From an uncultured Roseovarius sp. (GTDB lineage: Bacteria > Pseudomonadota > Alphaproteobacteria > Rhodobacterales > Rhodobacteraceae), in the NCBI RefSeq assembly GCF_947259555.1, contig NZ_CAMYMD010000076.1, positions 1 through 43,974 on the forward strand: DNA of 43,974 bases, in the 5' to 3' direction. Both the position numbers and the translations under genes were made by a program. Below are positions 1 through 8,417 of this stretch, in pieces (positions within the stretch are counted from its first letter, which is position 1; each line of letters opens with the position of its first letter). The notes beneath the pieces are model-generated. The model ran no database searches. It was not told the origin of the DNA and saw only the letters and a list, made by a program, of their open reading frames with translations.

Positions 1-242
1 GCTTTATGCCAGCCAAGTCATTCTAAACTCAACACGTTGCACGCCACATCAAATCGCCAGGCCGCGGGACGGCCCGGCGATCGCGCGGCACCTTCGGTGC
101 TGTTCGCGCGGTTGGCTCTTAGGTCCGTTCCAGGCCATCCCCGCAACGAAGAGCTGTTCATTTCGGCCGCGCACAACCCGGGAAAACGCGCGCCGCGCCG
201 CATGGCGTTTCATGCGGCGCGGGGCAGGGGCTTTGATGGCGC
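1..242. other. non-coding left edge, downstream of gmaS
   Basis: I see no convincing gene here. The stretch holds two GC-rich hairpins. One at about 83-110 has outer CGCGCG arms and an inner GCACC/GGTGC stem. The other, at 193-222, is a likely gmaS terminator. Short open frames on both strands here are compositional. Confidence 0.6.
193..222 (-). terminator. rho-independent terminator of the amt-mgs-gmaS operon
   Basis: A perfect 12-bp stem (193-204 pairing with 211-222, CCGCGCCGCATG) with a 6-nt loop lies 20 bases after the gmaS stop codon. Read on the minus strand it is followed within 6 bases by a short TTTT run. Position and structure fit an intrinsic terminator, though the T run is short. 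Confidence 0.65.
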
Positions 243-1571
243 TCAGATATCGAGCGTGTGGTCGCGCTCCCAGCGGCTGAAGTGGTTTACGAAGGAATTC
301 CACTCTTGCTTCTTGAGCTTGAGATAGGCGGCGGAAAATTCGTCGCCCATCGTCGCCTTGAGTTCCTTGTCCTTGTCGTATTCGCGCAACGCGTCGAGCA
401 TGTTGAGGGGCAGCTTGGGCGCACCGCGCACCTTGTGGCCCTCGGCGTACATGTCGATATCGTGGCGCTTGCCCGGATCGGCCTTGGAGCGGATGCCCGA
501 GAGACCGGCTGCGATGATGACCGCCTGCAAAAGATAGGGATTGGCCGCGCCGTCAGGCAGGCGCAGCTCGAACCGGCCCGGGCCCGGCACGCGCACCATG
601 TGGGTGCGGTTGTTGCCGGTCCATGTCACCGAATTGGGGGCCCATGTGGCGCCCGAGATGGTGCGCGGGGCATTGATCCGCTTGTAGCTGTTGACGGTCG
701 GGTTGGTGATCGCGGCGAGCGCGCTGGCGTGCTTCATGATGCCGCCGAGGAAATGCTTGCCGCGCTCGGAGAGGCCCAACTCGCCGGTGGGGCCCTCGCC
801 CTCGCCTGCAAAGACGTTGCTCTTGGACGCCTTGCCGGGCGCATCCCAGACCGAGATATGCGCGTGACAGCCATTGCCGGTCAGCCCCTCGATGGGTTTG
901 GGCATGAAGGTGGCGCGGAAGCCGTGCTTTTCCGCGACCGACTTGGTCATGAACTTGAAAAAGGAATGCTTGTCGGCGGTGGACAGTACGTCGTCGAATT
1001 CCCAGTTCATCTCGAACTGGCCATTCGCGTCTTCGTGGTCGTTTTGATAGGGGCCCCAGCCCAGCTCCAGCATGTAGTCGCAGATTTCGCGGACGACGTC
1101 ATAGCGGCGCATGACGGCCTGCTGGTCATAGCAGGGCTTGGCGGCTGTATCGAACGGGTCACTGATCTGATCGCCCTCGGGCGTCAGAAGAAAGAACTCG
1201 GCCTCGATGCCGGTCTTGACGTGCAGCCCTTCGGCGGCGGCCTCGTCGATCAGGCGGCGGAGCACGTTGCGCGGGGCCTGACCCACGTCTTTGCCTTCCA
1301 TCACGCAGTTGGCGGCAACCCAGGCCACTTCGGGTTTCCACGGCAGCTGGATCACCGAGGACGGGTCAGGCACCGCGAGCATATCTGGATGTGCGGGCGT
1401 CATGTCGAGCCAGGTGGCAAAGCCCGCAAAGCCCGCGCCATCCTCTTGCATATCCGCAATGGCCTGTGCCGGCACCAGCTTGGCGCGCTGTCCACCGAAC
1501 AGGTCGGTGAAAGAGATCATGAAGTATTTTACGCCATTGTCCTTGGCAAATTTCGCCAGATCACTGGTCAT
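243..1571 (-). CDS. gmaS: gamma-glutamylmethylamide synthetase (type III glutamine synthetase-like)
   Basis: Predicted to ligate glutamate and monomethylamine with ATP, giving gamma-glutamylmethylamide, the first step of the indirect methylamine pathway; cytoplasmic. The 442-residue protein has the glutamine synthetase fold: an N-terminal beta-grasp region with FTDLFGGQRAK, a catalytic core with GIEAEFF and NGCHAHIS metal/ATP motifs, then NSYKRINAPRTISGATWAPN and RFELRLPDGAANPYL. It resembles the GlnT/GmaS branch and is not a housekeeping GlnA, which is usually about 470 residues and carries an adenylylation tyrosine loop. It is the last gene of a leftward operon, 75 bases after mgsC, and the mgsABC neighbours make GmaS far likelier than a nitrogen-assimilation GlnT. 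The ATG at 1571 follows a GGGGACAA-like ribosome site. Sequence alone cannot fully separate GmaS from GlnT. Confidence 0.9.
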   Translation of the reverse strand: MTSDLAKFAKDNGVKYFMISFTDLFGGQRAKLVPAQAIADMQEDGAGFAGFATWLDMTPAHPDMLAVPDPSSVIQLPWKPEVAWVAANCVMEGKDVGQAPRNVLRRLIDEAAAEGLHVKTGIEAEFFLLTPEGDQISDPFDTAAKPCYDQQAVMRRYDVVREICDYMLELGWGPYQNDHEDANGQFEMNWEFDDVLSTADKHSFFKFMTKSVAEKHGFRATFMPKPIEGLTGNGCHAHISVWDAPGKASKSNVFAGEGEGPTGELGLSERGKHFLGGIMKHASALAAITNPTVNSYKRINAPRTISGATWAPNSVTWTGNNRTHMVRVPGPGRFELRLPDGAANPYLLQAVIIAAGLSGIRSKADPGKRHDIDMYAEGHKVRGAPKLPLNMLDALREYDKDKELKATMGDEFSAAYLKLKKQEWNSFVNHFSRWERDHTLDI

Positions 1572-1646
1572 TTTTTGTCCCCGTTGTCATGCGTTGTAAG
1601 GTTGTCTGGAGACGCGGCCCCCATCGGGGCCGCGCCGGGTGTCGTT

Positions 1647-2990
1647 TCAGAAGGTGCCGCCGGGTTTGCCGGGCCACCAATCGGTCCCCGCGAGAGGCAC
1701 CCGCGCCATCGCGGCGGCCTCCATGGTCACGGCGCAGAGATCCTCGGGTTCGAGATTGTGCAGATGGTTCTTGCCACAGGCGCGCGCGATGGTCTGCGCC
1801 TCAAGGGTCATCACCTTGAGGTAATTGTTGAGCCTGCGCCCGCCCTCGATGGGGTCGAACCGCTTCATCAACTCAGGGTCCTGCGTTGTGATACCCGCCG
1901 GGTCGTTGCCTTCGTGCCAATCGTCATAGGCACCGGCGGTGGTGCCGAGCTTGTTGTACTCCGATTCCCATTTCGGGTCGTTGTCGCCAAGCGCGATCAG
2001 GGCCGCGGTACCGATGGCCACGGCATCTGCTCCGAGCGCCATGCATTTGGCCACGTCCGCCCCGGTGCGGATGCCGCCCGAGACGACAAGTTGAACCTCG
2101 CGGTGCATGCCAAGGTCCTGGAGCGCGCGGACGGCCTCGCGGATGCAGGCCAGTATGGGCTGGCCGACATGCTCGATAAACACGTCCTGCGTTGCCGCCG
2201 TGCCGCCCTGCATGCCGTCCAACACGACGACATCTGCCCCCGCCTTGACCGCCAAGGTGGTGTCGAAATAGGGGCGGGCCCCGCCGATCTTGATGTAGAT
2301 CGGCACTTTCCAGCCGGTGATTTCGCGCAGTTCGAGCAGCTTGATTTCCAGATCGTCGGGGCCGGTCCAGTCGGGGTGACGGCAGGCCGACCGCTGGTCG
2401 ATGCCCTTGGGCAGGTTGCGCATCTCGGCCACACGGTCCGAGATTTTCTGGCCCAGCAGCATGCCGCCGCCGCCCGGCTTGGCACCCTGGCCCACAACGA
2501 CCTCGATCGCGTCGGCACGGCGCAGGTCATCGGGGTTCATGCCGTAGCGCGAGGGCAGGTATTGATAGACCAGCTTTTTGGAATGGCCGCGTTCCTCGGC
2601 GGTCATGCCGCCATCGCCGGTGGTGGTCGAGGTGCCGGCGAGGGTCGCGCCGCGGCCCAGAGCCTCCTTGGCCGGGCCCGAGAGCGCGCCAAAGCTCATG
2701 CCGGCGATCGTGACCGGAATATCGAGCTCGATGGGGTTCTGGGCGTAGCGCGTGCCAAGCGTCACCGAGGTATCGCAGCGCTCGCGGTAGCCTTCGAGCG
2801 GGTAGCGTGAGATCGACGCGCCGAGAAACAGCAGGTCGTCGAAATGGGGCACCTTGCGTTTGGCGCCGCCGCCCCGGATGTCATAGATGCCGGTGGCCGC
2901 CGCACGCCGGATCTCGGCGTTGATGGATTGCGAGAAAGTCGCCGACTGGATCGGGGTTGTGCGCGGTGCGCCGTGGGTCTCGTCTTTCAT
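1647..2990 (-). CDS. mgsC: N-methylglutamate synthase subunit C (FMN-binding glutamate synthase-like)
   Basis: Catalytic FMN subunit of N-methylglutamate synthase, which moves the methylamino group of gamma-glutamylmethylamide or methylamine to 2-oxoglutarate-derived glutamate. The 447-residue protein is a stand-alone GltS-type TIM barrel. It shows the phosphate/FMN-binding run VSGGIRTGADVAKCMALGAD, the DGMQGGTAATQ segment, and KPGGGGMLLG in the synthase core, all typical of archaeal-type glutamate synthase. Length matches the family. It sits 11 bases after mgsB in the order mgsA-mgsB-mgsC-gmaS, the arrangement known from methylamine-using Rhodobacteraceae. Standing alone it could be called an FMN-binding glutamate synthase; the context selects MgsC. 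Confidence 0.9.
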   Translation of the reverse strand: MKDETHGAPRTTPIQSATFSQSINAEIRRAAATGIYDIRGGGAKRKVPHFDDLLFLGASISRYPLEGYRERCDTSVTLGTRYAQNPIELDIPVTIAGMSFGALSGPAKEALGRGATLAGTSTTTGDGGMTAEERGHSKKLVYQYLPSRYGMNPDDLRRADAIEVVVGQGAKPGGGGMLLGQKISDRVAEMRNLPKGIDQRSACRHPDWTGPDDLEIKLLELREITGWKVPIYIKIGGARPYFDTTLAVKAGADVVVLDGMQGGTAATQDVFIEHVGQPILACIREAVRALQDLGMHREVQLVVSGGIRTGADVAKCMALGADAVAIGTAALIALGDNDPKWESEYNKLGTTAGAYDDWHEGNDPAGITTQDPELMKRFDPIEGGRRLNNYLKVMTLEAQTIARACGKNHLHNLEPEDLCAVTMEAAAMARVPLAGTDWWPGKPGGTF

Positions 2991-3001
2991 GATGTGAGCC
3001 C

Positions 3002-3679
3002 TCAGTAAGCGTTGTCAGGTTTGAAATTGTAGAGTTCGCGTGCGGAGCCGTAGCGTTTGAACTCTTCGGGTCGCGCGTCGCAGCCGCCGCGCTCCAGCAG
3101 GTTGGCCAGAATCTCCAGATGTTCGGGGCGCATCTCCTTTTCGATGCAGTCCGCCCCCAGGGATTTGACGCTGCCGCGCACGAAGAGGCGGGCCTCGTAG
3201 AGCGAATCGCCAAGAGCGTCGCCCGCATCGCCGCAGACCACAAGATTGCCGGATTGCGCCATGAAGGCGGACATGTGTCCGATATTGCCATGCACGATGA
3301 TGTCGATGCCCTTCATCGAGATGCCGCAACGCGACGAGGCGTTGCCCTTGATGACCAGCGTGCCACCGCGCCCGGTGGCCCCGGCATATTGGCTGGCATC
3401 GCCTTCGACGATCACTGTGCCGCTCATCATGTTCTCGGCGACGCCGGGACCGGCAGAGCCGTGGACATGCACGGTGGCCTGCTTGTTCATGCCGGCGCAG
3501 TAATAGCCGGTGGAGCCCTTAACGTGCACTTCGATGGGCGCATCGAGGCCGACGGCGATGGCGTGGCTGCCGCGCGGATTGATCACGTCCCAGGCGGTCT
3601 GGTTGGTCTGTTCCGCCTGGGCGTGAAGTGTCGAATTGAGGGTGCGCAGCCCTTCGGCTGCAAGGTCGAATGTCTGCAT
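3002..3679 (-). CDS. mgsB: N-methylglutamate synthase subunit B (GXGXG domain)
   Basis: Structural subunit of N-methylglutamate synthase, equivalent to the GXGXG right-handed beta-helix domain of glutamate synthase (GltB C-terminus). The 225-residue protein shows the repeated turns expected of that fold, such as GSAGPGVAENMMSG, YAGATGRGGTLVIKGNASSR and HGNIGHMSAFMAQSG. I chose the ATG at 3679 (MQTFDLAAEGL): it falls one base before the end of mgsA, and the upstream open frame lies entirely inside mgsA. The near-zero spacing suggests translational coupling. In larger glutamate synthases MgsA, B and C are fused; here each is a separate gene. Confidence 0.9.
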   Translation of the reverse strand: MQTFDLAAEGLRTLNSTLHAQAEQTNQTAWDVINPRGSHAIAVGLDAPIEVHVKGSTGYYCAGMNKQATVHVHGSAGPGVAENMMSGTVIVEGDASQYAGATGRGGTLVIKGNASSRCGISMKGIDIIVHGNIGHMSAFMAQSGNLVVCGDAGDALGDSLYEARLFVRGSVKSLGADCIEKEMRPEHLEILANLLERGGCDARPEEFKRYGSARELYNFKPDNAY

Positions 3680-3680
3680 G

Positions 3681-4577
3681 TCAGTGCTTCCAGAAATATA
3701 CGGTTGCGGGTTCCGGCTCCCAGACGCGGGCGTCTTCGATGCCGGGCAGGTTGACCAGAGCGCGATACTCGCTGCCGAAGGCGACATATTGATCGGTTTC
3801 GGCCATGACAGCGGGCTTGCAGGCGATGGGATCGCGGACAACGCCAAAGCCGTCCTCGGTGCCCACGACAAAGGTGAAGAAGCCGTCAAGATCCTTGAGC
3901 GAGCTTTCAAGCGCCTCGCCGAGGCTCGCGCCCTCGCGCATTTTCCATGTCAGGTAGGCGGCGCCGACCTCGGTGTCGTTCTGGGTCTCGATCCGCACAC
4001 CTTCGCGCAGGAGCTTGCGGCGCAGCGAGTTGTGATTGGAGAGCGACCCGTTGTGCACGAGACATTGATCGGCACCGGTGTTGAACGGGTGCGCGCCCAT
4101 GGTCGTGACCGCCGACTCGGTCGCCATGCGGGTGTGGCCGATGCCGTGGCTGCCGCTCATCGACGAGATGTCAAAGCGCGCGGCCACATCCTTGGGCAGG
4201 CCGACTTCCTTGTAAATCTCGATGCTTTCGCCGGTTGACATGACGCGCACGTCAGGGGCCACGCGGGCAAGGGCGTCGCGCAGGTCGTCGGCTTTTCCCT
4301 CGGGGAAATCGAGCACCGCATGGGTGTCCTTGCGCCGCAATCCGACGGGCGCGCCGATCTCGGACGAGAGCTGCTCTGCGAGCGTCTCGAACACCGTGTC
4401 GGCGGCGTCGGATTGGACGGTGAATTTGCTCCGGCCCGAGGTTGCCTCGCCGTAGATCGCGATCCCGGCGCTATCGGGGCCGCGATCTGTCATGGTGATC
4501 AACATATCTGTCAACAAGCCGCCAAGCTGAGGCTCGAGCGCCTTGTCCTTGAGGAAGAGTCCGACAATTCCGCACAT
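3681..4577 (-). CDS. mgsA: N-methylglutamate synthase subunit A (class II glutamine amidotransferase)
   Basis: Amidotransferase subunit that would hydrolyse the gamma-glutamyl amide of gamma-glutamylmethylamide and pass methylamine to MgsC. I chose the ATG at 4577 because it gives MCGIVGLF, placing the catalytic Cys at residue 2 as class II (Ntn) amidotransferases require after Met removal; the longer open frame would bury it at residue 41. Further Ntn motifs are GHTRMATES, VHNGSLSNHNSLRRKL and NDTEVGAAYL. Length is 298 residues. It is first of the mgs genes, about 185 bases downstream of the small membrane protein gene, so an additional promoter there is possible. Confidence 0.9.
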   Translation of the reverse strand: MCGIVGLFLKDKALEPQLGGLLTDMLITMTDRGPDSAGIAIYGEATSGRSKFTVQSDAADTVFETLAEQLSSEIGAPVGLRRKDTHAVLDFPEGKADDLRDALARVAPDVRVMSTGESIEIYKEVGLPKDVAARFDISSMSGSHGIGHTRMATESAVTTMGAHPFNTGADQCLVHNGSLSNHNSLRRKLLREGVRIETQNDTEVGAAYLTWKMREGASLGEALESSLKDLDGFFTFVVGTEDGFGVVRDPIACKPAVMAETDQYVAFGSEYRALVNLPGIEDARVWEPEPATVYFWKH

Positions 4578-4762
4578 TCGCGTTTGCTCCACTTTTGAAT
4601 TCTGCCCAAGGGCTTGGCCGAGTTCGAGGCTCGTACTGATTCTGCCCGGGGGCGTCCCTGTCTCAAGACTAGCATCAGGGATCATCAGCCGCAACTCTTA
4701 TGAATAAAAGTTTCCTGTAAGTGATATGCGCGAATCGTGGGATCCGCGCAGACCGAAGCGTG

Positions 4763-4978
4763 TCAGTAGCGTTCGAGGTTCTTCTGTATCTTTTCGGGAT
4801 CGCCCATCTTGCGGGCTTTCTCGAGGTGCTCGCCTTCGCGGACGAACTGTATCCGGTGCCAACCGATCCAGAAGATCACGCCGAGCACGGTCATCGCGAT
4901 TTCCCAGCCCTGGAAGGGGTAGATGGGGCCAACCTCGGCAAGATCAACGGCCCAGGATTCGTATCCGATTGTAGACAT
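4763..4978 (-). CDS. small single-helix membrane protein in the amt-mgs operon
   Basis: I do not recognise a named family. The 71-residue protein has an acidic and aromatic N-terminus (about 1-24), one hydrophobic segment at about 25-42 (WEIAMTVLGVIFWIGWHRI), and a charged C-terminal tail rich in Lys and Glu. Topology is probably N-out/C-in or the reverse with one crossing. It begins 11 bases after the amt stop codon, and its AAGGAG ribosome site lies beside that stop, so the two are probably co-translated. The company of Amt suggests a helper subunit of the transporter or a tether for it, but that is inference only. The strong ribosome site and the tight spacing argue that it is a real gene. 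Confidence 0.75.
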   Translation of the reverse strand: MSTIGYESWAVDLAEVGPIYPFQGWEIAMTVLGVIFWIGWHRIQFVREGEHLEKARKMGDPEKIQKNLERY

Positions 4979-4989
4979 GGGTCTTCTCC

Positions 4990-6363
4990 TTATTCTGCGG
5001 CTGTTGCCCTGGATGCCAGATAGGCTTTGTCGGCCTCGATGACGTCAAGCTTGGCGTCCTCGTAGGCATGATGTTCTGCGTAATCGAGACCTTGCAGCTC
5101 GACCTCTTCGGGGATGCGCAGAACGCCGGCGGCGGCCTGCATCTTGGCCACGATCCATGCGGGCAGGAAGCCCAGGCAGAAGAACATGATCACAGCGCCG
5201 ATGGTGTTGCCGAGCGGGTTGATCGTGGCGTAGCCCTCATACGGAGAGGACGGCACGCCCCAGAGCAGGAACCCCGCGATGATCAGGCCGACAACGCCCG
5301 CGTAGCCATGCACGGCCACGGCACCAACCGCATCGTCGAGCTTGAATTTGCGCTCGACCCAGAAATGCAGCTTGTAGACGATGACAACACCGACAGCCGC
5401 CACCAGCATCGCCTGGATCGGGTGATAGAGGTCATTGCCCGCCGAGGCGGTGATGATACCTGCTAGACCGCCGGAGAAGGTCCAGAACGCATCGCCGCGC
5501 GATATGACATAGGCCGCCATCAGACCGCCCGAGAGCGACATCAGGAAGTTGAAGGTGATCGCCGAGAGCGAGGTGGGGGCAAGATAGATATTGGTGGCCG
5601 TCCACGTGGTGCCGGTGATCTGGCCGTCGATGACCTCTGGCGAGATGAGCGGCACGTTGCAGGCGGCGTAGAAGCCCCAGAACCCGGTGTAGATCAGGAA
5701 CAGGCCGATCGTTACCATCCACGGGTTATGCGGGGGGATGTCACGGGGTGTGCCATCCGGCGCGAACTTGCCGATGCGCGGACCAAGAACCATGATCACC
5801 CCGAGCGCGTAGCCCCCGGCAATGGCGTGGATCACGCCTGACGCATAGGCATCGTGGTAGCCCAGATATTTGACCATCCAGCCGCCATAATGCCAGCCCC
5901 ATGCCGCGTCGATGATCCACCAGACGGAGCCGATCAGCACCGCGTGCACCCAGAGCGCCGAGGAGCGAATCCGTTCGATGACCGAGCCCGAGACGATCGA
6001 GGCGGCTGTCCATGAGAACAGCAGGAACGCCGCCCAGAACACGCCGGTGATCCGGTCGTCGAGGTTGGTCGCCATGTTCTGTGACCATGGCAGGTTGGCG
6101 CTGGCCATGTCGTGATCGAGGCCGCCGAAGAACGGGAACATCGGGAAGGCCCAATAGATCCACCATCCGAAGAGGAAGAACGTCACGGTGACCAAAGGAA
6201 TCACCATGACGTTCTTCATCAGTGTGTGCATGTGGTTGCGTCGGCGGCTCGCGCCGACCTCGTACATGCAAAAGCCCACGTGGATCAGGAACATGAAAAC
6301 GACCGTGACCCAGTAGTAGAATTCGGTGAAGATGGTTGTTAACGCATCTAGATTTCCGTTCAT
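4990..6363 (-). CDS. amt: ammonium/methylammonium transporter, Amt family
   Basis: Inner-membrane Amt/MEP/Rh channel, here probably for ammonium released by, or methylammonium feeding, the pathway. About eleven hydrophobic segments run through 457 residues, a normal length. The ATG at 6363 is preceded by AGGGAGAG; the 25 extra upstream codons lack a ribosome site. Family signatures are visible, including the conserved His in VIHAIAGGYALGVIM and in VHGYAGVVGLIIAG, the twin-His pair that lines the pore. No glnK/PII gene is adjacent, unlike the usual glnK-amtB pair, so regulation may be pathway-specific. It is first gene of the leftward operon, divergent from dmmD. Which amine it carries cannot be told from sequence. 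Confidence 0.9.
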   Translation of the reverse strand: MNGNLDALTTIFTEFYYWVTVVFMFLIHVGFCMYEVGASRRRNHMHTLMKNVMVIPLVTVTFFLFGWWIYWAFPMFPFFGGLDHDMASANLPWSQNMATNLDDRITGVFWAAFLLFSWTAASIVSGSVIERIRSSALWVHAVLIGSVWWIIDAAWGWHYGGWMVKYLGYHDAYASGVIHAIAGGYALGVIMVLGPRIGKFAPDGTPRDIPPHNPWMVTIGLFLIYTGFWGFYAACNVPLISPEVIDGQITGTTWTATNIYLAPTSLSAITFNFLMSLSGGLMAAYVISRGDAFWTFSGGLAGIITASAGNDLYHPIQAMLVAAVGVVIVYKLHFWVERKFKLDDAVGAVAVHGYAGVVGLIIAGFLLWGVPSSPYEGYATINPLGNTIGAVIMFFCLGFLPAWIVAKMQAAAGVLRIPEEVELQGLDYAEHHAYEDAKLDVIEADKAYLASRATAAE

Positions 6364-6605
6364 AGCACTCTCCCTGTTGTGCCGATTTTTCATTGCAGGT
6401 GAAAAGTTTTTCCGCAAAGGAGACAAAGATTTGCCCATGTGTCAACAATTTTGACGTGATCGGGCGATCAAATGTTGGGCGGCCCGCAATATCGCAGTGC
6501 AAATGCCTATTTTCCCAACAGGAAAAAAATCTGCATGAAAGTGTTGATTTTTGAAGCGATATGGGTCTGAATATCGTGAAGCATAACATCGACAGGGAGC
6601 CTGCC
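6364..6605. promoter_or_regulatory. divergent amt / dmmD promoter region
   Basis: This 242-base gap separates two operons transcribed away from each other and must hold both promoters. It is AT-richer than its surroundings. It contains a perfect TTGACA on the minus strand (6440-6445), without a convincing -10 at 16-18 bases, and a perfect inverted repeat at 6457-6470. I looked for a sigma-54 promoter and found only a mis-spaced near match. Confidence 0.6.
6457..6470. promoter_or_regulatory. candidate operator, perfect inverted repeat TGATCG-GG-CGATCA
   Basis: Two perfect 6-base arms are separated by two bases, near the middle of the divergent promoter region and beside the TTGACA of the amt side. 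The symmetry and position suit a dimeric regulator controlling both operons. The regulator is unknown; no regulator gene is adjacent. Confidence 0.4.
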
Positions 6606-7751
6606 ATGGCCATCATCTACAGAACATCCGCACTTGCATCGCGACATGCCGAGATCGGCGGAGAGCTTGAGGACTGGAACGGCATGGGAACCGCCTGGTT
6701 CTATGATCCGTCCGATGAGCGGGCCGAGGCCGATTATCTGGCGGTGCGCACCAAGGCGGGGTTGATGGATGTGTCTGGCCTCAAGAAAATCCACCTCGTG
6801 GGGCCGCATGCCGCGGCGGTCATCGACCGCGCCACCACGCGCAATGTCGACAAGATCATGCCCGGCCGGGCGGTCTATGCCTGTATGCTCAACGACGACG
6901 GCAAGTTCATCGACGATTGCGTGATCTACCGCCTATCGGTCAATCACTGGATGGTGGTGCATGGCACCGGCACCGGCCACGAATCGCTGGCCATGGCCGC
7001 CTTTGGCAAGAATGTGTCGATGATTTTCGATGACGATCTGCATGACATGTCCCTGCAAGGCCCGCTGGCCGTCGATTTTCTGGAAAAGCACGTGCCGGGT
7101 ATTCGCGATCTGGCCTATTTCGGCATTCTGCAAACCAAGATCTTTGGCCTGCCGGTCATGATTTCGCGCACCGGCTATACCGGCGAGCGCGGGTACGAGA
7201 TCTTTTGCGAGGCGCGTCATGCTCCTCAGATCTGGGACCAGATTCTCGAGAACGGCAAAGAGATGGGCATCGTACCGGTGCAGTTCTCGACGTTGGATCT
7301 GCTGCGCACCGAGAGCTACCTGCTGTTCTATCCCGGCGACAATTCGGAGACCTATCCGTTCAAGGACGAGCCCTGTGGCGACACCTTGTGGGAACTGGGG
7401 CTGGATTTCACGGTCTCGCCCGGCAAGACCGGCTTTCGCGGGGCCGAGAACCACTATGCGCTCAAGGGGCGCGAGCGGTTCAAGATCTATGGTGTGCGCT
7501 TGGAGGGCACGACGCCCGCCGATATGGGCGCGGCGCTCGTCAAGGATGGCGAAACCGTGGGCGTTGTCACTTTCGGGATGAATTCCAACCTGAACGAGCA
7601 CAATGTGGGAATCGCCCGCATGCCGGTGGAATGTGCCGTGCCCGGCACCAAGCTGAGCGTGCGCAACGAGGATGGTTCCGAGATCGCCTGCGTGGCGGAG
7701 GAAATGCCGTTCTACGACAAGGAAAAGGTCATCCGGGCCGCCAAAGGCTAA
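6606..7751 (+). CDS. dmmD: DmmD: GcvT-like tetrahydrofolate-binding protein of the dimethylamine monooxygenase operon
   Basis: A 381-residue protein of the aminomethyltransferase (GcvT) superfamily, the group that includes the folate domains of sarcosine and dimethylglycine dehydrogenases. Visible features are an N-terminal FYDPSDERAEADYLAVRTKAGLMDVSGL-type folate-binding region (only part quoted by position, about 38-65), SRTGYTGERGYEI at about 185-197, the LDLLRTES segment, and the C-terminal GVVTFGMNSNLNEHNVGIA barrel. Its likely role is to take formaldehyde from oxidative N-demethylation onto tetrahydrofolate. The ATG at 6606 has GGGAG upstream and gives the conserved N-terminus. It is first gene of the rightward operon. 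In Roseobacter members this gene precedes dmmABC and is named dmmD. Biochemical detail for it is thin. Confidence 0.8.
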   Translation: MAIIYRTSALASRHAEIGGELEDWNGMGTAWFYDPSDERAEADYLAVRTKAGLMDVSGLKKIHLVGPHAAAVIDRATTRNVDKIMPGRAVYACMLNDDGKFIDDCVIYRLSVNHWMVVHGTGTGHESLAMAAFGKNVSMIFDDDLHDMSLQGPLAVDFLEKHVPGIRDLAYFGILQTKIFGLPVMISRTGYTGERGYEIFCEARHAPQIWDQILENGKEMGIVPVQFSTLDLLRTESYLLFYPGDNSETYPFKDEPCGDTLWELGLDFTVSPGKTGFRGAENHYALKGRERFKIYGVRLEGTTPADMGAALVKDGETVGVVTFGMNSNLNEHNVGIARMPVECAVPGTKLSVRNEDGSEIACVAEEMPFYDKEKVIRAAKG

Positions 7752-7763
7752 GCCAGTGACCAA

Positions 7764-7779
7764 CGGGCCTGCGGGCCCG
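7764..7779 (+). repeat. short hairpin between dmmD and dmmA
   Basis: A CGGGCC/GGCCCG stem with loop TGCG lies in the 57-base gap between dmmD and dmmA. It has no T run, so it more likely affects message stability or processing than acts as a full terminator. Function is inferred from position only. Confidence 0.4.
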
Positions 7780-7808
7780 GCATGACGCGAAAGGGAGCAG
7801 ACGCCAAG

Positions 7809-8417
7809 ATGTCGAAATTCCAGTTTCCGGAAAGTATCTCAAGCCGGCCGGTCTATGGCACGCTTGCGCCCCGTCCGGGCAAGGCCCATCTGGTGATCGC
7901 CGATGCCGAAGGGGCGGAGGCGATCATCGAACTGGCCGCGCAGGATGCGGCGCTTATGGCCAAGACCCATATCATCTACATCCCCAAGGGGACGGGTGAG
8001 ACCTATGTCGACCAGCTGCGCGCGCTTGAGCCTGCGCAGCTCTATGTCGGGCCGTCCTATCCGGCCTCGGTGCAGCGTCTGCGCCGGGTGCTGTCGGATG
8101 CGCATATGGGATTGCAGGTCTATCTGACAGGCACCGAGGGGCTGATGGGTCAGGCGATGAACGAGGCGGTCAACGCCGGTATCCCGCATAGCGCGATACA
8201 GACCGAGCATCGCGGCTCGACCGCGCGGCGCATGCAATGCGTGCATTGCAAGGGCATTACCGAGGACGTGACCACCGATCCGTTCGTGTGTTCGCATTGC
8301 GGGCTGAATCTGTTTGTACGCGATCACTATTCGCGCAGGCTGGCCGCGTTTCAGGGGGTGTGCATTGACGCAGAGGACCCTGGAAATGTGCCCCCCGCAC
8401 AGGAGTTGTACTCATGA
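7809..8417 (+). CDS. dmmA: dimethylamine monooxygenase subunit DmmA-like, with zinc-ribbon
   Basis: A 202-residue component of the multi-subunit dimethylamine monooxygenase (dimethylamine + O2 + NADPH giving monomethylamine and formaldehyde). The N-terminal half looks Rossmann-like, similar to reductase NAD domains (THIIYIPKGTGETYVDQL, ALEPAQLYVGPSYPASV). The C-terminal part has two Cys-X2-Cys pairs (CVHC and CSHC, 16 residues apart), a likely zinc ribbon, with a further Cys near GVC. The ATG at 7809 is preferred over one at 7782 because AAGGGAG sits between them. The stop overlaps the next start as ATGA. Subunit letters follow gene order dmmDABC in Roseobacter members; letter use differs between papers and databases. 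Confidence 0.8.
   Translation: MSKFQFPESISSRPVYGTLAPRPGKAHLVIADAEGAEAIIELAAQDAALMAKTHIIYIPKGTGETYVDQLRALEPAQLYVGPSYPASVQRLRRVLSDAHMGLQVYLTGTEGLMGQAMNEAVNAGIPHSAIQTEHRGSTARRMQCVHCKGITEDVTTDPFVCSHCGLNLFVRDHYSRRLAAFQGVCIDAEDPGNVPPAQELYS

Noticed and set aside
258..2810. 850-codon open frame on the plus strand opposite gmaS and mgsC
   Set aside because: It runs across two well-supported genes on the other strand, has no domain I recognise and no ribosome site; such long antisense frames are expected at this GC content.
6480..6510. sigma-54 promoter upstream of amt
   Set aside because: A TTTGCAC and a TTGC are present on the minus strand, but the spacing is seven bases and not five, and the -24 GG is not intact.
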